Shown piece after piece: positions 35,825-43,386 of a DNA stretch of 53,362 nt (positions are counted from its first letter, which is position 1; every line of letters starts with the position of its first letter). The DNA is from Candidatus Auribacterota bacterium (lineage in GTDB: Bacteria > Auribacterota > Tritonobacteria > UBA1439), in the NCBI GenBank assembly GCA_026392015.1, contig JAPLCW010000164.1, forward strand, positions 1 to 53,362, in the 5' to 3' direction. The notes under the pieces were generated by a model that saw only the letters and a list, made by a program, of their open reading frames with translations, did not search any database and had not been told where the DNA came from. Position numbers and translations under genes: made by a program.

Positions 35825-35959
35825 GTAATGGGTCAGTCTTGGGGGGTATCCCTTTCACTTGTCATCCCCGCGAAAGCGGGGATCCACTATGAAACCTGGA
35901 TTCCTGCTTTCGCAGGAATGACATATTAAGCAATGTACCCCCCATAAGTGACCCTTTAC
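35825..35959. repeat. Family A element, copy 3 (divergent right end)
   Basis: The left end is GTAATGGGTCAGTCT. The right end CATAAGTGACCCTTTAC is an imperfect inverted match. TCGTGTGCA stands directly on both sides (35816-35824 and 35960-35968). As the preceding fragment also ends at this motif, this may be tandem growth of element plus flank and not a fresh insertion. Confidence 0.75.
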
Positions 35960-36020
35960 TCGTGTGCAATCAAGAACCTGGTGACCGCAAGCGCGGCCAT
36001 CGCCATCACGGGAGGGAGTG

Positions 36021-36533
36021 ATGAACAGAGCGATTGTATGTCTCGTGGCGCTCTTTGCCATTATGCTCCTCAGTGGCTCACTTTGGGCGAAGGGGATGCT
36101 GGGGAACCCGGCCGGATCGGACATGACGAAACTGGAGGAAAGTTTTTTCTCTCGAAATTTCAGCGGGAGCGAACAAGGGAGCAGTGACGTTCCATTGCTA
36201 ATCGCAAAAAAGAAATCGAAGGGCAAGAAGAAAGCAGCGGAGGTCGAGACAAGCTCTCCAGGGGGTGGCACGGTTTCCCTCGATATCAACAAGGCAACAG
36301 AGAAGGAGCTCACGGTTCTTCCCCTCGTCGATAAAGATCTCGCGAAGGCGATTGTCACCTATCGGCAAGCGCACCCGTTCAAGGCACCTGAAGATATCAT
36401 GAATGTCCCCGGGGTGGGTCCTGCCAAGTACAGGATCTTCAAGCGATTGATAAAGGTCGGGCAGCCAGGCGAGGGAGCCGTAGGAGAATCACCGCAGGTG
36501 AGCCCGGAACAGCCCGCGGCGACTGCTGCCTGA
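36021..36533 (+). CDS. ComEA-like helix-hairpin-helix protein
   Basis: The ATG at 36021 follows GGAGGGAGTG; a GTG one codon upstream is possible. The 170-residue product has a signal peptide (1-23, ending SLWA), a Lys-rich stretch (KKKSKGKKK, about 70-78), and a ComEA-type helix-hairpin-helix domain: LDINKATEKELTVLPLVDKD, AIVTYRQAHPFKAPEDIMNV and PGVGPAKYRIFKRL. Such domains bind DNA without sequence preference. In ComEA they bind incoming DNA in the periplasm during competence. No other competence gene is near, so DNA uptake is possible but not shown. Confidence 0.8.
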   Translation: MNRAIVCLVALFAIMLLSGSLWAKGMLGNPAGSDMTKLEESFFSRNFSGSEQGSSDVPLLIAKKKSKGKKKAAEVETSSPGGGTVSLDINKATEKELTVLPLVDKDLAKAIVTYRQAHPFKAPEDIMNVPGVGPAKYRIFKRLIKVGQPGEGAVGESPQVSPEQPAATAA

Positions 36534-36538
36534 TCGGA

Positions 36539-37096
36539 TCATCGCTCGACATTCGGGATTGTGAGCTTCTGGCCGACGCGGATCTTCCTGGGGTCCTGTA
36601 TGTCGTTGGCTTCGATGATATCCTTCGCGCGCGCGCCGTACCTCCGCGCAATATCGGCAATCGTTTCCCCTGCGCTCACGGTGTGTTGTCCCTCATGCGA
36701 GAGTGAGCCACGCCGCAGTTTCTCGATCGCGGCCCGCAGTTGCACATTCTCGCTCTTCACCACATCCACAACCGCCTGCATTTTATTATCCCACATCGCC
36801 GCCGAGTGCTCGAGCTCGCGAACCCTCCCCTCAAGTTCGTCGATCCTCGCCTCGATCCTGCCGATGGATTCTTGGAGCGGTTTCCCAAACTGCTCGTCGG
36901 AAAATTGACGATCGTGCTCTTCCTGCGCGGCCTTCAGCGAGCGCACATCCTGCTGCAGTTCACCCAGGTCTTCGCTGAGCGCGGCCTGGCGCGCGCGCTG
37001 CGCCTCAGAAAGGGAGGGAGTGCCGGGCCCCAGTTCCGCACACCCGCCAAGGAGTGCCAAAAGAGCGAGAGCGAGGGAAATAATCAGTCGGTTCAC
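36539..37096 (-). CDS. LysM lipoprotein with coiled coil
   Basis: The GTG start gives 185 residues beginning VNRLIISLALALLALLGGC, a lipoprotein signal with lipobox LGGC; upstream in-frame codons would spoil the signal. Residues 35-125 form a long coiled coil with heptads (LGELQQDVRSLKAAQEEHD, IGRIEARIDELEGRVRELE). The last 50 residues are a LysM peptidoglycan-binding domain (HTVSAGETIADIARRYG, ANDIQDPRKIRVGQKLTIP). It probably links the outer membrane to peptidoglycan. It lies downstream of pal on the same strand, and the layout recalls CpoB/YbgF-type coiled-coil partners of Tol-Pal, though it has LysM in place of TPRs. Confidence 0.85.
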   Translation of the reverse strand: MNRLIISLALALLALLGGCAELGPGTPSLSEAQRARQAALSEDLGELQQDVRSLKAAQEEHDRQFSDEQFGKPLQESIGRIEARIDELEGRVRELEHSAAMWDNKMQAVVDVVKSENVQLRAAIEKLRRGSLSHEGQHTVSAGETIADIARRYGARAKDIIEANDIQDPRKIRVGQKLTIPNVER

Positions 37097-37319
37097 GGCA
37101 GCACGCTCTCCCTGCACGGATCGGCTATGCGCCCGATAAGATACACTGCGAAGCCTACACAATCATCATAGATATACACAGTGCGTCATCCCCCCATGTG
37201 GCGTTCTCGTAGATCAACGGATGCGGGAGCGGCATCCTGCCGCGATAATCGCGTCGGGACGGCCCTCCCCTACATCAAGCCAGATAAGGAAAACAAGAAC
37301 TATCCTCTCACTAATACAC

Positions 37320-37352
37320 GAAGGCCCGGACCTTTGTGCGGCCCGGGCCTTC
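37320..37352 (-). terminator. Hairpin downstream of pal
   Basis: GAAGGCCCGG (37320-37329) and CCGGGCCTTC (37343-37352) form a perfect 10-bp GC-rich stem 27 bp past the pal stop. The following bases on the minus strand (GTGTATTAG) are a poor T-run, so termination strength is uncertain. Confidence 0.55.
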
Positions 37353-37379
37353 GATCGATCTCTCCTAAAAACGGCGCGA

Positions 37380-37937
37380 CTACTGCTTCTGCGGCTGTGC
37401 GGCGCCCAGGAGGAAGTGCCCCCTGCGGTTCTTTGCCCAGCAGGATTCATTCCTCTCCGTGCAGAGGGGCCGCTCCTCGCCATAGCTGATCGTATAGATC
37501 CGCTCGGGGGCGACGCCGAGGTTCGCGATGTAGCTTCGGATGCTCAGGGCCCTTCTCTCGCCGAGGGCCAGGTTGTATTCATTCGATCCGCGCTCATCGC
37601 AGTGGCCCTCTACCTTGATGACAAGCTGCGCGTGACCGTTCATGTAACCGGCGACCTTCTCCAGGATGGGGCGCTCACTCGTACGGATATCGGACTTGTT
37701 GTAATCGAAGTGGACATCCACAAAAATTTCCCTTGCCTGGGGATCTGGATAGTTTTCCGGTTCGGAGAACGGCCCCTCTGGATTCTCCGTGAGCGGAATA
37801 CCACCGGGCCCAACGCCCTCCTCGCCAAAGAGACCCTTCCCCGCGGCGGGGATAGTCACCTTCGCCCTCTTGGCGCATCCGGGAAACACGAGCGCGATCG
37901 CTGAAACGGCAACCAGACAGATTAACAGATGCTTCAT
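37380..37937 (-). CDS. pal: Peptidoglycan-associated lipoprotein, OmpA family
   Basis: This 185-residue product starts after GGGAGGATCGGAG. It has a lipoprotein signal (MKHLLICLVAVSAIALVFPGC; lipid Cys at 21), a Pro-rich spacer and an OmpA-like domain. That domain has FVDVHFDYNKSDI, VEGHCDERGSNEYN and LALGERRALSIRSYI, the classic Pal meso-diaminopimelate-binding signature. It anchors the outer membrane to peptidoglycan, normally with TolB. tolB and the other tol genes are not in the window. A strong hairpin follows the stop. Confidence 0.93.
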   Translation of the reverse strand: MKHLLICLVAVSAIALVFPGCAKRAKVTIPAAGKGLFGEEGVGPGGIPLTENPEGPFSEPENYPDPQAREIFVDVHFDYNKSDIRTSERPILEKVAGYMNGHAQLVIKVEGHCDERGSNEYNLALGERRALSIRSYIANLGVAPERIYTISYGEERPLCTERNESCWAKNRRGHFLLGAAQPQKQ

Positions 37938-38042
37938 CTCCGATCCTCCCTCTTGCTTTTAGTTTAGTGTTTAAGAACTTGCCTTATACTACACCAACTG
38001 GCAACGCTACTCAAGCATATAGTGCGCGGCGACGCGCCGTAT

Positions 38043-39101
38043 CTAATACGCGTACACACTCCCGCCGATAAATTCTCTCAGAAGCGACGTTCCCGGCACG
38101 CAGGAATCGTCTTCCACAATTTCTATCTCATTGAGGAGCTTTTGGACTCGTTTCGCGCGGATGTACGCGTCTTCCCGCCTGACATTGCCCTTGAACTCCT
38201 CGATTGCCTTTTCAAAATAGGGAAACATATATTTCTTGTGGATGGGCAGCTCAAAGGGGAGCGCCCCGTTGAGCACGAAGTCCACGGTGGTGATGAACGG
38301 GACGATGTAGCGCATCTCGCTCTTCCGCACATAGTGCCAGTGGCCGATGGTGCGTACGGGGTCGTAGCTCCGGTGCCAGCTGTCACGCACCATGCGGCGA
38401 AGGAGGCGTATGTCAGTCCAGCGAACCCAGTTATCCTCGTTGTCTTTCAGCTGGCTCAACGTCTCTATATAGAGGCGAAACTTCATCTCCCTTGGCACGC
38501 TGCGGGTCATCTTCTCATAGAGCCCGTGGAGGCTGTCGATGAGGAGGATCTGATTACGCTCAAGCTTGAGGGGATCGGACTTCTTCTCCCTTTTTCCGGT
38601 CTTAAAGTTGTAGCGCGGGACGTGGACCGTTTTCCCCTTGATGAGATCCGCGAGGTGCGCGTTGATCAGGTCAAGGTCAAGCGCCTCGGGGACCTCGAAG
38701 TCATAATCCCCGAATTCATCCTTCGGGTGCATCTCCAGATCGAAGAAGTAGTTGTCGAGATTGATGGGGATGATGTTGAGTCCCGCAGTCTGGAGGCGTT
38801 CGTTGAGCTTTATCGTGGTGGTGGTTTTTCCCGAGGAGGAGGGGCCGGCAATGACCACGATGCGCACTGCATCACGATGCTTGATTATCTCATCCGCCGC
38901 GCGCGTCACATTCCGAACATACTCTTTGTCGCCTTCCTGGACAAGCGCGGGGAATGTCCCCTCGCGGACCCTGTTGTTCAAGCCCGCGATGGTGTCCACC
39001 CCGTGGGCGACATTCCAGTCGAGCACATTCTGGATGACCATCTTGGGTATGTTGCGCTGCTCGGCCTGCTCGAACTTCGCATCAGAATTTTTTACGGACA
39101 T
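38043..39101 (-). CDS. Uridine kinase-like nucleoside kinase (P-loop)
   Basis: Starting at MSVKNSDAKFEQAE (GGAG nine bases upstream) gives 352 residues. The N-terminal 75 residues have no clear domain match. The Walker A motif is IAGPSSSGKTTTT (about 83-95), followed by PINLDNYFFD and LLIDSLHGL, all typical of the uridine kinase/phosphoribulokinase fold. Related nucleoside kinases often carry an N-terminal TGS-like or PRK extension. The substrate could be uridine, cytidine or another small molecule. A BMP-type nucleoside importer at 48095-52844 would supply a nucleoside (inference). Confidence 0.82.
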   Translation of the reverse strand: MSVKNSDAKFEQAEQRNIPKMVIQNVLDWNVAHGVDTIAGLNNRVREGTFPALVQEGDKEYVRNVTRAADEIIKHRDAVRIVVIAGPSSSGKTTTTIKLNERLQTAGLNIIPINLDNYFFDLEMHPKDEFGDYDFEVPEALDLDLINAHLADLIKGKTVHVPRYNFKTGKREKKSDPLKLERNQILLIDSLHGLYEKMTRSVPREMKFRLYIETLSQLKDNEDNWVRWTDIRLLRRMVRDSWHRSYDPVRTIGHWHYVRKSEMRYIVPFITTVDFVLNGALPFELPIHKKYMFPYFEKAIEEFKGNVRREDAYIRAKRVQKLLNEIEIVEDDSCVPGTSLLREFIGGSVYAY

Positions 39102-39217
39102 CTTTTCTTTCTCCGGCGACCGCCGGTGGTGCCTTGTGGCGCCACCCGGACGCATTTGTTAGTGAGAATCATTGTAGTGATAATATATTCTTTGTCAATA
39201 CTATTTTGGCCTCATAC

Positions 39218-39356
39218 GTAATGGGTCAGTCTTGGTGGGGTATTCAGTTCAATTGTCATCCCCGCGAAAGCGGGGATTCAGCATAAAGCTTGGACTCCTG
39301 CTTCCGCAGGAGTGACATGTTTTAGAATTCGCACCCCAGCGAGACTGACCCATTAC
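39218..39356. repeat. Family A MITE-like element, copy 4, with 8-bp target duplication
   Basis: Its termini are the same perfect 15-bp inverted repeats as copy 2. CCTCATAC stands on both sides (39210-39217 and 39357-39364). The insertion split a pre-existing tandem repeat of the unit ATACTATTTTGGCCTC, so the empty site can be reconstructed. The interior has GTCATCCCCGC...GCGGGGATTC and CTCCTGCTTCCGCAGGAG hairpins. Confidence 0.92.
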
Positions 39357-39472
39357 CCTCATACTATTTTGGCCTCACCAGTAACGCATCAGTTACACAA
39401 CGCGCCGTTGGCCGCAACCAAATCCATCCGTGTGTATCCGTGTTATATCTGTGTTCATCAGTGATGCACATT

Positions 39473-39560
39473 GAAGCTTTAACGAGCACCACAGATACAC
39501 ACAGATAACTGCGGATTAACACAGATAAAGCACTATGCTGCAAAACAATGAGTTATAGAT
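39473..39560 (+). repeat. Family D-related segment (D0)
   Basis: TGATGCACATTGAAGCTTT followed by ACACACAGATAACTGCGGAT and ACACAGATAAAG matches 47774-47860 closely, the place where the mtaB frame is cut. The stretch just upstream (39430-39470) holds inverted ATCCGTGTGTATCCGTG-type sequence. Confidence 0.7.
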
Positions 39561-39622
39561 CAAAAAGTGCAAATCTTTCCCTAAAAACAAGAATTCTGTC
39601 GTTAGTAGTACAGGGGTACATA

Positions 39623-39870
39623 AACCACGGATGGACACGGATTGTCTCAGGTGGTTCAATTGTGGGAGGGGGGGAGAGCAATTTAGCTATCGAGCTATTC
39701 AAAAGCAGTGATTAGGCGATTGGGCAATTGGGTGATTAAGTGATAAAACATCGAGATAATAGAGCTTTTAAGCAATCGATATAAGAATATGTTGCGGGAG
39801 GGGCGTCCTCGCCCCGATTATCACGGCGGGAAGCCCCTCCCACAGTGTTCATCCGTGTTGATCCGTGGTT
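39623..39870 (+). repeat. Family D element, complete (D1)
   Basis: The element is 248 bp with inverted ends: AACCACGGATGGACACGGAT against ATCCGTGTTGATCCGTGGTT (two mismatches). The interior holds GGTGGTTCAATTGTGGGAGG, TTTAGCTATCGAGCTATTC and the hairpin GGGAGGGGC...GCCCCTCCC. A near-complete copy in the opposite orientation lies at 52937-53176. Confidence 0.85.
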
Positions 39871-39883
39871 AGAATATACTCTG

Positions 39884-40456
39884 TCATGCTATTTCCTTCC
39901 CCAACGCAATCGCCTTCTCGCGGACACTTTCCTTCTTTTTGATCTCACCCGAGACGCCTGCATTGGGAACGAGCAGGGATTTGAACTTCATCCCGCTGTA
40001 GGCGGCCGTCAATGCGAACGGCTTCTCAAGGGAGTCCAGCCCCACGTCTTCGTAGGCGCTCGCTATCAGGACGAGAGTCTTTCCTTTTAGGGGGGTTTCC
40101 ATTGTGCCGGCCTCGTTGTCCCATTTATAGAGCGAGAACATCCGGTCGAGGACCAGCTTCAGCTGCGCGCTCGCCGCAAAGAAATAGAGCGGAGTAGCCA
40201 TGACTATCACATCGACGCCGGCCATTTTCGCCAGGACCGGTTTCGCCTCGTCGTCAATAGCGCATTCGTACCCGTCCTGCTTCTGGCAGGCCCTGCAGGA
40301 TGTGCAGCCGGCAGATTTATACTTCAGGAAGGCGGTGCGGACGACTTCCACGCGTGCGCCTTTTGAGCGGGCGCCCTCGACAAACCAGTCCACGAGCGTT
40401 GCCGTATTGCCGTCTTTCTTGGGGCTTCCGGAAAGCACCAATATTTCCTTGGGCAT
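39884..40456 (-). CDS. Flavodoxin-fold NADPH-FMN reductase / iron-sulfur flavoprotein
   Basis: This 190-residue protein starts after AGGGAGGATATGCG. It shows the FMN phosphate loop SGSPKKDGNTATLV (9-22), MATPLYFFAASAQLKLVLDR for isoalloxazine contact, and Cys residues in C-xx-C-xx-C-x7-C spacing (CTSCRACQKQDGYEC, about 51-65), as in compact iron-sulfur flavoproteins. It probably transfers electrons in the cytosol; the partner is unknown. It is flanked by repeats on one side and by the alanine racemase gene, divergently transcribed, on the other. Confidence 0.88.
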   Translation of the reverse strand: MPKEILVLSGSPKKDGNTATLVDWFVEGARSKGARVEVVRTAFLKYKSAGCTSCRACQKQDGYECAIDDEAKPVLAKMAGVDVIVMATPLYFFAASAQLKLVLDRMFSLYKWDNEAGTMETPLKGKTLVLIASAYEDVGLDSLEKPFALTAAYSGMKFKSLLVPNAGVSGEIKKKESVREKAIALGKEIA

Positions 40457-40680
40457 CGCATATCCTCCCTTCAGATCAGGTTCGATTCAAGATATTTAAT
40501 ACGACAAAACCACCTGCGACATATTTTGACACAGCCGGTTGCGAAGATACAGAGATACTTCCATTTCGGGAATAATGCCCCAAATTACGGGAAGAACCAC
40601 CCCCTCCCCTTCTCTCTTCCTTTGGAGGGAGAGGAATCTCCCTAGCTACTAACTACTAACTACTCGCTACTGATTTTCTG

Positions 40681-40739
40681 TATAATCGGGATGTCTGAAA
40701 TCAGCGAAGGGGGGAGCCGCCGCATGGCGGCGTTCCACG
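40681..40739 (+). promoter_or_regulatory. alr promoter box and hairpin-spaced ribosome site
   Basis: TATAAT lies at 40681-40686 with a weak -35. GGGGGGAG (40709-40715 region) is followed by the perfect hairpin GCCGCC-GCAT-GGCGGC (40716-40731) and then 8 nt to the ATG at 40740. Folding would bring the ribosome site to normal distance. A 27-codon frame from ATG 40691 to 40774 overlaps the alr start in another frame. Confidence 0.45.
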
Positions 40740-41882
40740 ATGGAAAAGCTCTACAAGACATGGGCCGAGATTGACCTGGGCGCGGTGAGGGAGAACATCT
40801 CCAGGATCCGCAACAGGGTGGGGGGCGGGGTGAAGCTGCTCGCAGTCGTCAAGGCCGATGCCTACGGGCACGGGATGTCGCAGATATCCCGCGCCGCCCT
40901 CGATGCGGGGGTGAGCTGGCTCGGCGTCTCCAATATCTACGAAGCGCTCATGCTGCGGAAGGCTCATCCCAGGGCAACGATCCTTATCTTGAGCGTCGGC
41001 ATGGCAGGCCATGCGAGTGCGCTTGTGCGCCACAACATCACTCCCGTGATCTGCTCCCATGAGATGCTTGACGCTGTCTCTCACGCCGCGTCGCAGTCGA
41101 AGAAGACCGTGGACATTCATATTGTGGTCGACACCGGCATGGGAAGGATCGGCGTCTGGCACGAGCGTGCTTTCGACTTCATCAAAAAGGCTTCACGGGT
41201 CAGATCCGTCCGGCTCCAGGGGCTCTCATCGCACTTTGCCTGCTCCGCGGACAGGGATCTCTCGTTCACGAAGCTCCAGCTCGACAGGTTCCGGGGGGTT
41301 ATAAGAAAATGCGCCAAGGTCGGCATCCGTTTTCCACTCACACACATCGCCAACAGCGGCGCCATCCTCGGCCTGCCTTCCACCTCGTTCACGCTGGTCC
41401 GTATAGGGATCATGATGTATGGCGTCTATCCCTCGCGGGAGGTGATCAAGAGCATCCCGATCACGCCTGCGCTGACGCTCAAAACCGAAATCTGCTTTCT
41501 CAAGGATGTCCCCCGGGGGAGGTCCATCAGCTATTGTCGGAGCTACATTACCTACCGGGACACGAAGGTGGCAACCATTCCGATCGGCTATGGAGATGGA
41601 TATTGCCGACTCCTCTCGAACAGGGGAGAGGTGCTCGTGCACGGCCAGAGGGCGCCGATCATCGGAAATATCACCATGGACCAGACGATGATTGATGTGG
41701 GCCACATTCCAGGAGTGAGGGTGGGAGATGAGGTGGTGCTGGTCGGCAGGCAGGGAGAGAACGAGATCACCGTCAACGAGATCGCCGATCTCACCGGCAC
41801 AATCCCGTATGATGTGATGTGCGCCATGGGAAAGCAGGTGCAGCACCGCATCTATCGGAAAGGAAAGGCAACAGTTGCATAG
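40740..41882 (+). CDS. alr: Alanine racemase
   Basis: This 380-residue PLP enzyme has the cofactor Lys38 in AVVKADAYGHG and the N-terminal WAEIDLGAVRENI. It also has HFACSADRDLSFTKLQLDRF, MMYGVYPS, the SYCRSYIT segment with the second catalytic Tyr, and IPIGYGDGYCRLL, NITMDQTMIDVG. The length is normal. It makes D-alanine for peptidoglycan, which fits the Pal and LysM genes nearby. The ribosome site appears to be presented through a hairpin. Confidence 0.95.
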   Translation: MEKLYKTWAEIDLGAVRENISRIRNRVGGGVKLLAVVKADAYGHGMSQISRAALDAGVSWLGVSNIYEALMLRKAHPRATILILSVGMAGHASALVRHNITPVICSHEMLDAVSHAASQSKKTVDIHIVVDTGMGRIGVWHERAFDFIKKASRVRSVRLQGLSSHFACSADRDLSFTKLQLDRFRGVIRKCAKVGIRFPLTHIANSGAILGLPSTSFTLVRIGIMMYGVYPSREVIKSIPITPALTLKTEICFLKDVPRGRSISYCRSYITYRDTKVATIPIGYGDGYCRLLSNRGEVLVHGQRAPIIGNITMDQTMIDVGHIPGVRVGDEVVLVGRQGENEITVNEIADLTGTIPYDVMCAMGKQVQHRIYRKGKATVA

Positions 41883-41891
41883 GGATAGGCA

Positions 41892-41955
41892 AACCACGGA
41901 TGGACACAGATTGTCTCAGGTGGTTCAATTGGGGGAGGGGTCCCCCAAGGATATT
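41892..41955 (+). repeat. Family D left-end fragment (D3)
   Basis: AACCACGGATGGACACAGAT followed by TGTCTCAGGTGGTTCAATT matches the start of D1 at 39623, then stops near GGGGGAGGGG. It lies ten bases past the alr stop. Confidence 0.75.
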
Positions 41956-42059
41956 CCCTAAAATAGTGAGCATTGATTTCATTACTGACTCATTATCAGT
42001 CAGATACAAACTTTAGCATCTGTAGCACTCCACGTTTGGGCAATGACCGGATTATATTT

Positions 42060-42197
42060 TGCCGCGGAGACGAGGAGAACACGGAGATGATACATCACGC
42101 AGAGAAACAGGCTATTATGAATTATTTCTTTGCGAGCCCTCTTTGCGTACTCCGCGTCTTTGCGGTGCGCTATTAAGCTTTTTGAAAAAATGGGGAC
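42060..42197 (+). repeat. Family C element, copy 3
   Basis: GCCGCGGAGACGAGGAGAAC begins the element. The conserved interior AGGCTATTATGAATTATT and the right arm CTCCGCGTCTTTGCGGTG follow, then the TTTTTGAAAAAATGGGGA tail. It is more diverged than the two copies at 33274 and 33551. Confidence 0.8.
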
Positions 42198-42215
42198 AGT
42201 CCAGGGTCACCCGCG

Positions 42216-42245
42216 TTGACAGGCCCGTGAATGCCCCGCTATAAT
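42216..42245 (+). promoter_or_regulatory. Consensus sigma70-type promoter upstream of grpE
   Basis: TTGACA (42216-42221) and TATAAT (42240-42245) are perfect hexamers with an 18-bp spacer. Transcription should start near 42252, giving a leader of about 108 nt before grpE. No CIRCE element (TTAGCACTC-N9-GAGTGCTAA) was seen. Confidence 0.75.
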
Positions 42246-42252
42246 GGTACTC

Positions 42253-42360
42253 CGCAATGTGGGCGCGTGAAGCTCCCGGTGGGCTGCCCTGCCGGGTCTT
42301 CGTGGGACATTCTCACATCCGCCCCGATGCGGAGCGTGGACACTACCAGGAGAACAGAGG
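42253..42360 (+). promoter_or_regulatory. Structured grpE leader
   Basis: Three small stems can be drawn: CCCGG (42275-42279) with CCGGG (42292-42296), GTGGGA (42302-42307) with TCTCAC (42311-42316), and CCGC (42319-42322) with GCGG (42329-42332). It may be a thermosensor-like or sRNA-like leader; no known RNA family was recognised. AGGAG lies before the ATG. Confidence 0.35.
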
Positions 42361-43056
42361 ATGCATAAGGCGCATGATGGGAAGCATGATCACAAAGATG
42401 TAAAGAGCAGCCGGGAAATCGCGATGGAAAAGGCACAGTCCATGTCCGCCGGAACCCCTCCGGGGGAGAAAAAGGCGGAGGCGCCTATCCCCGGGGAGGA
42501 GCTCACAACCCTTCGGCAGAAGGCTGCAAAAGCAGACGAATACTATGATCGCCTCCTGAGGACTGCGGCCGACTTAGAGAACTACAAAAAGCGCGTCGAG
42601 CGGGAACGCAGCGATTTGCTCAAGTTTGCCAACGAGGAGCTGATGGCGGAACTCACCACCGTGCTCGACAACTTTGAGCGGGCTCTCTCCGCGGCCGCAT
42701 CCACCCCCGCCACCGGGAATATTATCGAGGGCGTGAAGCTTATTCAGAAACAGCTGCTCACCGTACTCAAGAAATACGGGTTACAGCCGATCTCCGCGCT
42801 CGGTCAACCGTTCAACCCCGAGTTCCACGAGGCGGTTGCGGAGGTCGAGACAGACCAGTATCCCGAGGGCACGATCATTGCCGAACAGCTCAGGGGCTAC
42901 ACGTTGAACGGGAGGTTGCTGCGTCCCTCAGTCGTCACTGTTGCACAGAGCAAGAAGACGGCTGTCGCAGGGAAGGAGCATGGCGGGGGTGCACAACCGG
43001 ACGGCGCAGGAGGCGAGGGGGCGAAAGGCACACGCAGTCCCGAGCCCCTGAAATAA
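42361..43056 (+). CDS. grpE: Nucleotide exchange factor GrpE
   Basis: This 231-residue product has a charged, His/Lys-rich start and a coiled coil (about 50-90, with YYDRLLRTAADLENYKKRVE, the GrpE signature). The C-terminal head has FNPEFHEAVAEVETDQYPEG and GYTLNGRLLRPSVVTVAQS. It releases ADP from DnaK during protein folding. It has a perfect promoter and a structured leader. dnaJ follows 330 bp downstream after a family B repeat; dnaK is not between them. The Gly-rich C-terminal tail (last 25 residues) is longer than usual. Confidence 0.95.
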   Translation: MHKAHDGKHDHKDVKSSREIAMEKAQSMSAGTPPGEKKAEAPIPGEELTTLRQKAAKADEYYDRLLRTAADLENYKKRVERERSDLLKFANEELMAELTTVLDNFERALSAAASTPATGNIIEGVKLIQKQLLTVLKKYGLQPISALGQPFNPEFHEAVAEVETDQYPEGTIIAEQLRGYTLNGRLLRPSVVTVAQSKKTAVAGKEHGGGAQPDGAGGEGAKGTRSPEPLK

Positions 43057-43076
43057 TTTCCACTCCCAATCTTTAG

Positions 43077-43327
43077 CCTGGATTATTCACGAGGCGCCCG
43101 TAGTAAAAGGGGCGTAACCACTGCGGGCACTGAATACACTGAATATTTTGGCCGCAGATTTGCGCAGATGAACGCAGATTACAGCAGTAGCTAGGGACTT
43201 GTAGTTAGGGATTAGGGAAAGTGAAACTGAAAGGCGGTAGCTGGATATTTAGTAGCCGGGTACTAAGGATAATGTCCCAGAAATAGAGCATTCTCCCTAA
43301 TCCCTAACTACTAACCCCTAGCTACTA
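43077..43327. repeat. Family B element, copy 3, with inner inverted repeat
   Basis: It starts with CCTGGATTATTCACGAGG. Positions 43077-43271 are repeated with high identity at 51683-51875. From 43182 the sequence AGTAGCTAGGGACTTGTAG leads into TTAGGGATTAGGGA, mirrored at 43294-43327 (TCCCTAATCCCTAACTACTA). The element fills the gap between grpE and dnaJ. Confidence 0.8.
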
Positions 43328-43386
43328 TCATCTTTTGCTCGATAGCTCTTGGGCTACGGCCGCAGGCCGCATCAGGCCACCGCACT

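Larger units (their letters stand above)
39102..39883. other. Gene-free region made mostly of mobile repeats
   Basis: In order it contains an A element with target duplication (39218-39356), a D-related segment (39473-39560) and a complete D element (39623-39870). The remaining sequence shows no coding bias. AT-rich tracts at 39540-39620 are unassigned. Confidence 0.65.
41883..42215. other. Gene-free gap with partial D and C elements
   Basis: It has a left-end D fragment (41892-41955) and a C element (42060-42197) ahead of the grpE promoter. Nothing coding is evident. Confidence 0.6.

Noticed and set aside
38022..39221. Long open frame antisense to the nucleoside kinase
   Set aside because: The minus-strand product has an intact P-loop and a ribosome site. 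The plus frame has neither and runs into an A element.
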